DNA from: Alphaproteobacteria bacterium UBA2964
GTDB lineage: Bacteria; Pseudomonadota; Alphaproteobacteria; MPNO01; UBA2964
DNA: 14,858 nt
Reading direction: 5' to 3'
NCBI GenBank assembly: GCA_002348425.1
Contig: DEBE01000083.1
Coordinates: forward strand, 1-14,858
Shown here: positions 1 to 6,964 of the stretch, one piece after another
Layout: each line of letters starts with the position of its first letter
How positions within the stretch are numbered: the first letter of the stretch is position 1
Notes under the pieces: generated by a model
Database searches by the model: none
Seen by the model: the letters and a program-made list of their open reading frames with translations, nothing else
Told to the model about the DNA's origin: nothing
Translations under genes and position numbers: made by a program

Positions 1-1562
1 CCATTCTTTTCTGATTTAGAAATTTTTAAATGTTGTAATCCGTAAGCAGCAACCTGCGGTGAATGGGTAATAGTCAACACCTGTATGTCTTCCGATAGCT
101 TTGCAAGTCTTTCGCCTACTGCTGCGGCTACCGCTCCTCCAATTCCGGCGTCTACTTCATCAAAAATTAGGGTAGGGACAGTATTGTTTTGCTTAAGGAC
201 AACCTTCAAGGCGAGAAGAAATCTTGCTAATTCCCCACCAGAGGCGATTTGCGTTATTGGGCCTGGCTCTGTTCCCGGGTTCGTAGAAATTTCAAAGTAG
301 ACTCTATCTATACCATGGCGACCCCAATCTCTTTTATCCAAAGTTTCGACTCGAGTATAAAAAGTCGCTTTTTCAAGCCGTAATGGTGGTAGTTCCTCGC
401 AGACACCCTTGTCTAGTTTTTTGGCAGCGTTATGTCTCTTTTTGCTTAGTTTTTCTGACTTAATTTTATATTTTTCGTATGCTTTATCACGATCTACTTG
501 CAGTTTTCTTATATGTTCATCGGCATTAGAAAAAGTTTTAATTCTTTGTTCGAGAGTTTTTTGTAAAGACGGGAGCTCTTCCACGGCAATATTATGCTTT
601 CTTGCTAAAGCTCTTAAGGAAAAAAGTCGTTCTTCACAATTTTCTAACCTGGTAGGGTCGGGTGCCGCATCCTGCATTAATCTATTCAAAAGGTGTTGTG
701 CATCTGCAACAGAATCTGTGGCTGCAGAGAGAGCATTTAATATAAGACTTAAGGCTTCTGTTGAGTCGACATTTTCTTTTGAAATACTGCGTTGTGCGGC
801 GGCTAGTCTCTCTTCTACGCCATCCTCAGCTGAGAGAGAGTTTTCAATTGTAACTAGAGTTTTAATTAGACGCTCACCGTTGATCAATAGAGAACGTATT
901 TTCGATAGTTCAGCTTCTTCGCCGGGCTGAGGATTGATTTTTTGAAGTTCTTTTAGTGAATGAAGAACATAGTCTTCATCTGCACGATTTTTTTCATATT
1001 CAGCTGATGCCTTTTCTAAGAGATTGTCAATATTTTTCCAAGCGTCGTAAAGATGTGCGACCTCGTTGCGTAATGGTTGGATACAGGAGAAATTATCAAG
1101 CGCATCTCTATGAGTTTTCTGGTCCATAAGACCTTGGCTTGCAAATTGGCTTTCTATTTCAACTAATTGTTCGCTAATCGTGCGCAAAAGTGTTACGCTT
1201 ACGGGTTGATCGTTGATATAAGCACCACCGCGACCATCTTGATCCAGGTTTCGGCGCAAGATAAGTGGCTCTCCCTCTTTTGAATTATCAATATCATAAT
1301 CAGCGAGCAAAGAATTAACTCCGTGATTAGCAGGTATTTGAAAAGATGCAGTAACTGAGGCATTCCGCAGTTCTTTTGACTTATTATCTGTGTTTCGAAT
1401 TAAGTTGATATTAGCTCTCATACCTAAGGCTAATCCCAGGGCGTCTAATAAAATTGATTTTCCTGCACCGGTCTCGCCCGTTAAGACGCAGAGACCCTGG
1501 CCAAAGGTGGCATGTAATTTATCAATTAGAACAATGTTACGTATTAGAACGGAAACTAGCAT
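1..1562 (-). CDS. recN: DNA repair ATPase RecN, 3' end cut off by the window
   Basis: RecN is a cytoplasmic SMC-like ATPase that helps hold and process broken DNA during RecA-dependent double-strand break repair. Reading in from an ATG at 1560-1562, the frame stays open for 520 codons to the window edge. Family members are about 550-560 residues, so only the last few dozen are missing. The Walker A motif GETGAGKS lies at residues 29-36. A charged, helix-rich middle (roughly 150-400) fits the coiled coil. The ABC signature SGGE is at about 441-444, Walker B LIFDEVD at about 466-472, and the switch histidine of THSPQV at about 500. The start lies 6 bases after the bamD stop, so the two are probably co-transcribed. 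The ribosome site is weak: AGGA falls inside the last bamD codons, about 14 bases upstream. Both halves of the ATPase are intact, and identification is secure. Confidence 0.97.
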   Translation of the reverse strand, partial: MLVSVLIRNIVLIDKLHATFGQGLCVLTGETGAGKSILLDALGLALGMRANINLIRNTDNKSKELRNASVTASFQIPANHGVNSLLADYDIDNSKEGEPLILRRNLDQDGRGGAYINDQPVSVTLLRTISEQLVEIESQFASQGLMDQKTHRDALDNFSCIQPLRNEVAHLYDAWKNIDNLLEKASAEYEKNRADEDYVLHSLKELQKINPQPGEEAELSKIRSLLINGERLIKTLVTIENSLSAEDGVEERLAAAQRSISKENVDSTEALSLILNALSAATDSVADAQHLLNRLMQDAAPDPTRLENCEERLFSLRALARKHNIAVEELPSLQKTLEQRIKTFSNADEHIRKLQVDRDKAYEKYKIKSEKLSKKRHNAAKKLDKGVCEELPPLRLEKATFYTRVETLDKRDWGRHGIDRVYFEISTNPGTEPGPITQIASGGELARFLLALKVVLKQNNTVPTLIFDEVDAGIGGAVAAAVGERLAKLSEDIQVLTITHSPQVAAYGLQHLKISKSEKN

Positions 1563-1568
1563 TTTAAA

Positions 1569-2393
1569 TTAAAACATCCTGTTCCAAGTTCGACTTAAAA
1601 ACCCCTTCTTTTTTTGGCTCTTAACCGTTTCCTTTATATCTATCCCTGTCATGAGTTTGTAACTATCAGTATACCATTCGCTGCCAGGATAATTATGGCC
1701 TAGCACAGATGCCGCTTTTTTCGCTTCATTACTTAATCCAATGGCTGTGTAGGCTTCCACTAGCCTATGCAACGCCTCGGGGGTATGAGTTGTCGTTTGA
1801 TATTGTTTTACCACCCGTTTAAACCGATTAATGGCAGCAATATATTCGTTTTTTATTAAGTAGAAACGACCAATGTACATCTCCTTGCCGGCTAGATGAT
1901 CACGCGTTAAATCAACTTTTAGACGTGCATCGCGTGCATATTTCGATCTCGGGTAGCGCCGAATAACATCTCGTAATGCCCTGAGAGCTTTTTCTGTAGC
2001 CAATTGGTCCCTACTGACATCTGTAATTTGTTCATAAAAACACAACGCCTTCAAATAATATGCATATGCGGTATCTATATTGCCCGGATGAAGTTGAATG
2101 AATCGATTTAAACCCATGATGGCATCGGTATATTTTCCAGCTTCGTAATTGGCATAGGCTGATAAAAGTTTTCCTTTTGTGGCCCAAACTGAATAAGGGT
2201 GTTGTCTTTCAACCTCATCAAAATAATTTGATGCGTCGAAAAAGTCCCCGGCCTCTAGCGCATCGACTGCTTTATTATAAAGAGTGTTAACCGACCGCTC
2301 CGTATATACTTTTTCGTTGTTGCTAGTACAGGCTGTAAAGCCCAATAAAATCAGAATTGCCAACCACCTAATTATTTGTTTATAGAAGCCCAA
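1569..2393 (-). CDS. bamD: Outer membrane assembly lipoprotein BamD, TTG start
   Basis: BamD (older name ComL) is an essential periplasmic lipoprotein of the BAM complex, which folds beta-barrel proteins into the outer membrane with BamA. The 274-residue product opens with a lipoprotein signal: basic residues K5 and R9, a hydrophobic stretch at 11-19, then a lipobox-like FTAC whose C22 would be acylated. Helical tetratricopeptide-type repeats follow from about residue 35 to 245, with pieces such as YNKAVDALEAGDFFDASNYF and AYANYEAGKYTDAI. The tail is lysine-rich. Length is normal for the family. The start must be TTG: an in-frame TAA lies at 2412-2414, no ATG or GTG follows before the signal peptide, and a GGA sits about 9 bases upstream. 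It is preceded by a 173-base spacer after lpxC and followed after 6 bases by recN. Confidence 0.93.
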   Translation of the reverse strand: MGFYKQIIRWLAILILLGFTACTSNNEKVYTERSVNTLYNKAVDALEAGDFFDASNYFDEVERQHPYSVWATKGKLLSAYANYEAGKYTDAIMGLNRFIQLHPGNIDTAYAYYLKALCFYEQITDVSRDQLATEKALRALRDVIRRYPRSKYARDARLKVDLTRDHLAGKEMYIGRFYLIKNEYIAAINRFKRVVKQYQTTTHTPEALHRLVEAYTAIGLSNEAKKAASVLGHNYPGSEWYTDSYKLMTGIDIKETVKSQKKKGFLSRTWNRMF

Positions 2394-2566
2394 ATTTTTG
2401 GTCCAAATCTTTTAATAGTGTCTATTACTTTTCCGATATCAACCAATCTTGATAGGACTGATCTCAGTTTTCTTCGTCTTATCATATCACATGGCTACTA
2501 ACTACTGCCATATATTCTGTTTCTATAAATACAGATTAGATATCAGGAAAATTATGCAGAAGAATA
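2394..2566 (-). other. lpxC-bamD spacer, 173 bases
   Basis: AT-rich non-coding stretch between the lpxC stop and the bamD TTG start. It holds one extended minus-10-like sequence (listed separately) and a weak 5-bp hairpin at 2516-2535 with a 10-base loop and no following T-run, so it is not a convincing terminator. A 37-codon same-strand reading frame begins at 2485 and runs into bamD; it has no ribosome site and is treated under findings. A spacer this long suggests that bamD-recN may have its own promoter. Confidence 0.5.
2481..2489 (-). promoter_or_regulatory. Possible extended minus-10 promoter element for bamD-recN
   Basis: Read on the minus strand this is TGATATGAT, that is TG-N-TATGAT, matching the extended minus-10 form (TGnTATAAT) with one change. 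Transcription would begin near 2474, leaving about 80 bases of leader before the bamD TTG. There is no good minus-35 hexamer at the usual 16-18 base spacing. In such AT-rich DNA a match of this quality can arise by chance, so this is only a candidate. Confidence 0.22.
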
Positions 2567-3544
2567 TTAGGCGGTCGCTAACGAAAGCTCTTGATCCCAA
2601 CTATGTGCCGCCCCGGGTACCACAGCACTATCCATTCTTACATAGGACCAAGCAGATTCATCCTGAAAAAGATAATGTAGAAATTTATTATTTAGGGCGT
2701 GCCCTGGCCGAAGTGCATTGATTTTTCCAATAATTGGTGAACCTGAAAGGTATAGATCTCCGACACAGTCTAAAATTTTATGACGCACAAATTCGTCATT
2801 ATATCGGAGCCCATCACCATTGAGAATTTTATCACCACTAATAACTACTGCGTTGTCCAACGACCCCCCAAGTGCTAGACCAGCTTCTCTCAATGCATCT
2901 ACCTCGTGTACAAAACCAAAGGTCCTTGCCCTAGAAATTTCTGTCTTAAAGGTTCCATTGACCAAACGCATACTTAGTTTTTGTTTTGCAACAGGAGTTT
3001 CTTCAAAATCAATTTCAAAATCGACGGAAAATGCTTGGTCGGGACAAGCTAAAATATATTTATTCCCATCGGTGACTTTAATGGACTTTTCAAGTTTAAT
3101 AGCCCTCCGAGGCTCGCTTTGTTCAATTATACCTGCACATTCCATCAAAAAAATAAATGGGGCAGCACTTCCATCCATAATAGGAACCTCGGGCCCGTCT
3201 AAATTAACAATAGCGTTATCTATACCGCAACCTGCGAAGGCAGCCATTAGGTGTTCTATGGTCGATATACAAACACCCGCATCATTTCCTATGGTAGTTG
3301 CTAATCGGGCGTCTACCACGCAATCCCAACGCGCCGGGATAATTTGATTTTCTAAATCTACATCAGTCCGCCGAAAGACGATTCCCGTATTTGCGTATGA
3401 TGGATTAAGCGACATCGTTACTTTTTTACCGGAATGTAAACCAATTCCAGAACAACCAATTGAAGATTTTAACGATTTTTGGAGCACCACTTTAGAATTC
3501 TTGGCATCAATGGTGGTGTTACAAGTTTCTGATGGGTCAAGCAC
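2567..3544 (-). CDS. lpxC: UDP-3-O-acyl-N-acetylglucosamine deacetylase LpxC, GTG start
   Basis: LpxC is a cytoplasmic zinc amidase that removes the acetyl group from UDP-3-O-acyl-GlcNAc, the first committed step of lipid A synthesis. The 325-residue protein shows the family landmarks: GIGLHSGKKV at 33-42, TIEH with E97 as general base and zinc ligand H98, RTFGF at 207-211, HKILD with zinc ligands H255 and D259, and GHALNN with catalytic H282. Compared with the E. coli enzyme there are about 18 extra residues at the N terminus. The start is GTG: an in-frame TGA lies directly before it, and AAGGA sits 7 bases upstream. The next in-frame ATG (residue 44) would remove conserved sequence. It follows ftsZ after 170 bases, the usual alphaproteobacterial arrangement linking lipid A synthesis to the division cluster. 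Active-site residues are all present. Confidence 0.98.
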   Translation of the reverse strand: MLDPSETCNTTIDAKNSKVVLQKSLKSSIGCSGIGLHSGKKVTMSLNPSYANTGIVFRRTDVDLENQIIPARWDCVVDARLATTIGNDAGVCISTIEHLMAAFAGCGIDNAIVNLDGPEVPIMDGSAAPFIFLMECAGIIEQSEPRRAIKLEKSIKVTDGNKYILACPDQAFSVDFEIDFEETPVAKQKLSMRLVNGTFKTEISRARTFGFVHEVDALREAGLALGGSLDNAVVISGDKILNGDGLRYNDEFVRHKILDCVGDLYLSGSPIIGKINALRPGHALNNKFLHYLFQDESAWSYVRMDSAVVPGAAHSWDQELSLATA

Positions 3545-3644
3545 TCAATATTCCTTATACTACTCTAAATAATGTCAAAACTTATCTATTTCTACGATCC
3601 AAATTAGAAAAAGAGTCTCCCAATAAAGAACTAAACATTAGGCC

Positions 3645-3668
3645 GAAGGAAAATTACCAATTTCCTTC
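3645..3668 (-). repeat. Inverted repeat (hairpin) downstream of ftsZ
   Basis: The arms GAAGGAAA and TTTCCTTC pair over 8 bases, extending to about 10 base pairs if one A is bulged, with a tiny loop. It starts 47 bases after the ftsZ stop. It is not followed by a T-run in either direction, so it is not a standard intrinsic terminator. An mRNA-stabilising or processing hairpin between ftsZ and lpxC is possible. The structure is seen directly; the role is inferred. Confidence 0.45.
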
Positions 3669-3682
3669 AGCGCTCTCAAATC

Positions 3683-3702
3683 AACATTTGTTACAGAATG
3701 TT
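3683..3702 (-). repeat. Short inverted repeat just after ftsZ
   Basis: Arms AACATT and AATGTT (6 bp) enclose an 8-base loop, beginning 13 bases after the ftsZ stop codon. It is A/T-rich and weak on its own, with no T-tract behind it. With the stronger hairpin at 3645-3668 it makes two tandem stem-loops at the ftsZ 3' end. It could also be chance in AT-rich DNA. Confidence 0.3.
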
Positions 3703-3714
3703 ACGTTTATTTGA

Positions 3715-5577
3715 TTAATTGGCCTGTCGTCTTAGAAAGGCCGGTATTTCCAATAAATCTTCTTCGCTTTGTTTACCTGACAAATGGTCATTATGTTTAA
3801 GTTCTGTTAATTCTGTTTGATCTTTATCTGTTTGATTCTCAGATAAAACGGTTTCCTTATTTCGGGGTTGAGTCATTTCCTTTTTAATGCCGTTGTTCAA
3901 GCCGACATTGTTCTCTTCTTTAGCAATGGCAGCTTCTTCTTTATGCTCTGCAGTTTGAATTTCTTGTTTGTTTAGGCTTGGTGACATTGATTCAGTAGAT
4001 TCTTTGGGATTCAATTTCCTACTTTTATCGACTGATGGTATTGATATGTCTTTCTTAGTTTCATCATCTTCTTTTTTTGACCAACTAGCGCTCGTCATGC
4101 GCTGGAAAATATTTGGATTTTTCTTCTTTTGTGTTACCGGGGCTGCATTCAACATTTCTGCCTCTCGAAAAGGGTCTGCAGTGTTTTCAATTAAAGGGGA
4201 AGTCATCCTATCCGGTTTCGATGGGATGGGCGGGATAAATGGCTGGTCTGTTTTATTTTTTTTCTCAGTTTGACCACTTTTTTCGATAGGGTCTATTTCT
4301 AATGGTTTAGATGCCCGATTTTTTACATTTTCAGTTTCTGATTCCACTAAATCTGCAATATCGGACTGGACGGGCTCTTGCTCAAATTTAGCATTCCCAG
4401 GTTGAATTTGATAACTTTCTGTATGCGTTATGGGCTCGGGCATTTTTAATGCCGTGGCTGTAGGGCCGCGACTCAATGGCATTGTCGAAGTATGTGTCCT
4501 CTGAATCCCCATAGCTGAGTTGTTTAGGAGTTGTTCATTAGGTCGCACAAAATTGGTTTCACTTTGCTCGTTGTAAACTTTAAGCACAGGCCGTGGTTGC
4601 GTATTAGTATTTATATCTATACCGGTGGCAACGACTGATACCCTTATTCGGCCTTCCAAAGATTGATCTAATGCGGAACCAAATATGATATTGGCATCTG
4701 CATCTACTTCATCCCCAATTCTATTAGCTGCTTCGTCCACTTCAAAAAGTGTCATGTCGGGTCCGCCAGTTATATTGATTAAAACACCTCGGGCCCCTTT
4801 CATTGATACGTCATCTAGTAGAGGATTTGAAATGGCAGCTTCTGCAGCCAATCTAGCCCGTTCTTCACCATCTGCTTCACCAGTACCCATCATAGCTTTA
4901 CCCATTTCTGACATGACACTTCGGATATCCGCAAAGTCTAAATTTATTAGTCCGGGTACGACCATTAAGTCTGTTACGCCACGGACCCCTGAGTGCAGTA
5001 CATCATCGGCCATCGCAAAAGCGTCCGAAAATGTAGTTTTCTCATTGGCTATTCTAAAAAGATTTTGATTGGGAATAACAATAAGAGTATCTACGAATTG
5101 TTGCATTTCTTCTATACCGGCGTCTGCAATCCGCATTCTGTTCATGCCTTCAAACTGAAAAGGTTTGGTAACGACACCAACAGTTAACATTCCCTGTTCT
5201 CTAGCCAAGCGGGCTATGACTGGTGCAGCACCGGTTCCTGTGCCTCCACCCATTCCAGCGGCTATAAAAACCATATGGGAGCCATTCAGGATTTGCTCTA
5301 TGTCTTCTAAAGCTTCTTCTGCGGCGGCACGTCCCATATCCGGGCGGGAACCAGCACCCAAACCGTGCGTTATAGCACGGCCCAGCTGTACGCGACGGTC
5401 TGCAAGAGAATGCGAGATAGCTTGAGCGTCGGTATTCGCAACGACGAACTCCACTCCTTCAAGTTGTTTGCTGATCATATTATTCACAGCATTTCCTCCT
5501 GCACCGCCACAACCAACGACGGTAATACGAGGTTTCAGATGGTCATCATTTTCGGGAGTAGTAAAGTTTATAGTCAT
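3715..5577 (-). CDS. ftsZ: Cell division GTPase FtsZ with very long C-terminal linker
   Basis: FtsZ is the tubulin-like GTPase that polymerises into the cytoplasmic ring organising the divisome. The globular domain has GCGGAGGN at 22-29, the signature GGGTGTG at 110-116 and the catalytic T7 loop NLDFAD at 212-217, and ends near residue 321. A low-complexity charged linker (E, K, T, S, N, Q) follows to about 606, interrupted by NPNIFQRMT at 487-495. The last 14 residues, [14 protein letters not shown], are the conserved peptide that binds FtsA and other partners. At 620 residues it is long; E. coli FtsZ is 383 and Caulobacter 508. I chose the ATG at 5575-5577 because GGAGG lies 5 bases before it and family members begin MTIN. 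An in-frame ATG four codons earlier would place that GGAGG inside the gene and has no ribosome site of its own. Confidence 0.98.
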   Translation of the reverse strand: MTINFTTPENDDHLKPRITVVGCGGAGGNAVNNMISKQLEGVEFVVANTDAQAISHSLADRRVQLGRAITHGLGAGSRPDMGRAAAEEALEDIEQILNGSHMVFIAAGMGGGTGTGAAPVIARLAREQGMLTVGVVTKPFQFEGMNRMRIADAGIEEMQQFVDTLIVIPNQNLFRIANEKTTFSDAFAMADDVLHSGVRGVTDLMVVPGLINLDFADIRSVMSEMGKAMMGTGEADGEERARLAAEAAISNPLLDDVSMKGARGVLINITGGPDMTLFEVDEAANRIGDEVDADANIIFGSALDQSLEGRIRVSVVATGIDINTNTQPRPVLKVYNEQSETNFVRPNEQLLNNSAMGIQRTHTSTMPLSRGPTATALKMPEPITHTESYQIQPGNAKFEQEPVQSDIADLVESETENVKNRASKPLEIDPIEKSGQTEKKNKTDQPFIPPIPSKPDRMTSPLIENTADPFREAEMLNAAPVTQKKKNPNIFQRMTSASWSKKEDDETKKDISIPSVDKSRKLNPKESTESMSPSLNKQEIQTAEHKEEAAIAKEENNVGLNNGIKKEMTQPRNKETVLSENQTDKDQTELTELKHNDHLSGKQSEEDLLEIPAFLRRQAN

Positions 5578-5582
5578 ATGAG

Positions 5583-5587
5583 CCTCC
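5583..5587 (-). promoter_or_regulatory. ftsZ ribosome binding site that decides the start
   Basis: GGAGG on the minus strand, 5 bases before the ATG at 5575-5577. It overlaps the upstream in-frame ATG at 5587-5589, which makes that earlier codon an unlikely start. Confidence 0.8.
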
Positions 5588-5617
5588 ATAAATACTCAGG
5601 GCTATTACAATGAAATA

Positions 5618-5631
5618 CTGCGAATTTGCAG
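5618..5631 (-). repeat. Near-perfect 14-base palindrome upstream of ftsZ
   Basis: CTGCGAA/TTTGCAG is symmetric except at one position, and that mismatch becomes a G-U wobble in RNA. It lies in the 100-base ftsA-ftsZ spacer, about 40 bases before the ftsZ start. It could be a small operator, a leader hairpin or chance. A weak minus-10-like TAATAG lies just downstream. I see no TTAA-N7-TTAA pair of CtrA type in this spacer. Confidence 0.3.
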
Positions 5632-5677
5632 CGGCTAAGGTTGGTAGGTAATAAAATTCTTGGGAGAGTCTTCATCA

Positions 5678-6922
5678 TTAAAAATTTCCTTTTAACCAGT
5701 TACCAAAACGGGAAATACGTCCACTAACGCCGGTTGGGATGGCATCAAGCTGATCTCTTACGTCACTGTGCTTCTCTGTTGCAAAGCGTACCAAGCCAGC
5801 ACATGTAGAAAATGCCGGCCCGCTAGTTGCTTCTGCTAAACCGCTAATTCGCATTGGTCGGCCCATACGTACTTGTTTTTCTAAAACAAGTGCTGCTAGT
5901 TCACGAACTCCTTGCAGTTGGCTAGCACCTCCGGTTAGTACTAAACGTCGCCCGGCAATACGATCTAAACCGGCACTTTCAAGTTTATTTCGCACTAATT
6001 CGAATGTTTCCTCTATCCGTGGTCGAATAATGCCATTTAAAAGTGATCTAGGAACATGATTAGGTTGATTGTTGATTTCTTCACCTATTAAGGGGACGTC
6101 TATAAGTTCGCGCTCATCAGCAGGGGAAGAAATTGCGCTTCCATAGAGAGTCTTCATCCTCTCGGCGTGGGCGACAGAGGTAGATAGACCTCGGGCAATA
6201 TCGCTAGTTACAAAATGTCCGCCAACTGGAATGGAATCGGCATGCACTACCTCACCATCATAAAAAACAGCAATCGTGGTTGTTCCGCCACCCATATCAA
6301 TAATTGTAACCCCTAGATCAACTTCATCTTCAACCAAACAGGCAAGACCAGATGCGTAAGGGGCAGCAACTGCAACTTCAATGTCCAAGTGGCACCTACC
6401 TAGGCATGCAGCTAGATTACGCATGTTGGCGGCCCTTGTTGAAATTACATTAATTTCAACTCCGAGTGTTTCAGCGAACATTCCTCTCGGGTCACGTATA
6501 CCTTTTGTGGCATCAAGAGAGTAGGCCATAGGTAGTGAATGTAAAACTTCATAATCAGTGTCGCGCTGACAAATATTCCCCTGTGCCAATGCACGTCGTA
6601 TATCGGCTTGATTAACCTCACGTCCTGAAATAGGCAGTTGAAACTTAAATTTTTCTGAAGATAGGTAGCCTCCGGAAACGTTAACAATAACCTCTCTGAT
6701 TGTTTCATTCGCAAGTTCTTCTGCAGAGCTTATTGCGGTGAGGGTGGCGTGTTGTGCAGCATCCATATCAATGACGGTACCGCTACGAATCCCCTTTGAG
6801 GCGTGGTGTCCGACTCCTAAAACTCTTAAACCACCATCATTTGAAGAGTGGGCTAACAAACAGCATATTTTTGAACTTCCCATGTCAAGGGCAGCAATTA
6901 AACCGGTTCTTTTTTTATTCAA
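5678..6922 (-). CDS. ftsA: Cell division protein FtsA, TTG start
   Basis: FtsA is an actin-like ATPase that tethers FtsZ filaments to the inner membrane and signals to later division proteins. The 414-residue product has the phosphate-1 segment ALDMGSSK at 11-18, the FtsA-specific 1C region around 83-160, phosphate-2 IDMGGGTTT at 208-216 and the adenosine motif LTGGASQL at 329-336. Its C terminus, SRFGNWLKGNF, is the amphipathic membrane-targeting helix. Length is normal. The start is TTG: the frame is closed by TGA two codons upstream, the first ATG is codon 14 inside the phosphate-1 motif, and AAGGAGG lies 9 bases upstream. It sits 42 bases after ftsQ and 100 before ftsZ, the usual ftsQ-ftsA-ftsZ order. 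A strong ribosome site paired with a weak start codon may set the FtsA:FtsZ ratio (inference). Confidence 0.97.
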   Translation of the reverse strand: MNKKRTGLIAALDMGSSKICCLLAHSSNDGGLRVLGVGHHASKGIRSGTVIDMDAAQHATLTAISSAEELANETIREVIVNVSGGYLSSEKFKFQLPISGREVNQADIRRALAQGNICQRDTDYEVLHSLPMAYSLDATKGIRDPRGMFAETLGVEINVISTRAANMRNLAACLGRCHLDIEVAVAAPYASGLACLVEDEVDLGVTIIDMGGGTTTIAVFYDGEVVHADSIPVGGHFVTSDIARGLSTSVAHAERMKTLYGSAISSPADERELIDVPLIGEEINNQPNHVPRSLLNGIIRPRIEETFELVRNKLESAGLDRIAGRRLVLTGGASQLQGVRELAALVLEKQVRMGRPMRISGLAEATSGPAFSTCAGLVRFATEKHSDVRDQLDAIPTGVSGRISRFGNWLKGNF

Positions 6923-6931
6923 TAGTCAACC

Positions 6932-6938
6932 CCTCCTT
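6932..6938 (-). promoter_or_regulatory. ftsA ribosome binding site supporting the TTG start
   Basis: AAGGAGG, a close match to the anti-Shine-Dalgarno complement, ends 9 bases before the TTG at 6920-6922. It is among the strongest ribosome sites in the window and supports the unusual start codon. Confidence 0.8.
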
Positions 6939-6964
6939 GCGGACTCTTGATTCTAAAAACATGG

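Larger units (their letters stand above)
3545..3714 (-). other. ftsZ-lpxC spacer with two small hairpins
   Basis: 170-base AT-rich gap between the ftsZ stop and the lpxC GTG start. It contains two inverted repeats close behind ftsZ (listed separately). Nearer lpxC, a TTGACA at 3573-3578 on the minus strand resembles a minus-35 hexamer, but no minus-10 match lies 16-18 bases downstream; the nearest, TATAAG, is only 13 bases away. I therefore do not call a promoter. No small open frame with a ribosome site is seen on the coding strand. Confidence 0.5.

Noticed and set aside
409..930. Plus-strand 173-codon frame opposite recN
   Set aside because: Antisense shadow of intact recN coiled-coil codons; serine/leucine-rich composition of the kind expected opposite glutamate- and lysine-rich sequence.
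2516..2535. TCTGT/ACAGA inverted repeat after lpxC as a terminator
   Set aside because: Only 5 base pairs with a 10-base loop and no T-tract on either strand.
2449..2721. Plus-strand open frame of 90 codons spanning the lpxC-bamD spacer and the lpxC 3' end
   Set aside because: Antisense to conserved lpxC codons over much of its length, no ribosome site, and no recognisable domain.
3573..3578. TTGACA upstream of lpxC as a minus-35 promoter hexamer
   Set aside because: No acceptable minus-10 element at 16-18 bases; the only TATAAG is 13 bases away and overlaps the ribosome site.
3532..3714. Plus-strand 60-codon frame covering nearly all of the ftsZ-lpxC spacer
   Set aside because: The match to the gap is suggestive, but there is no ribosome site before its ATG, the composition is ordinary AT-rich spacer, and both hairpins lie within it. 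Chance is more likely.
5480..5488. TTATTCACA, matching the DnaA-box consensus TTATNCACA
   Set aside because: It lies in conserved ftsZ codons for the A-V-N-N-M segment, stands alone and is not in a spacer; the coding constraint explains it.
5578..5677. CtrA-type TTAA-N7-TTAA site controlling ftsZ
   Set aside because: No such pair found by eye in this spacer, nor in the ftsQ-ftsA, ftsZ-lpxC or lpxC-bamD spacers.
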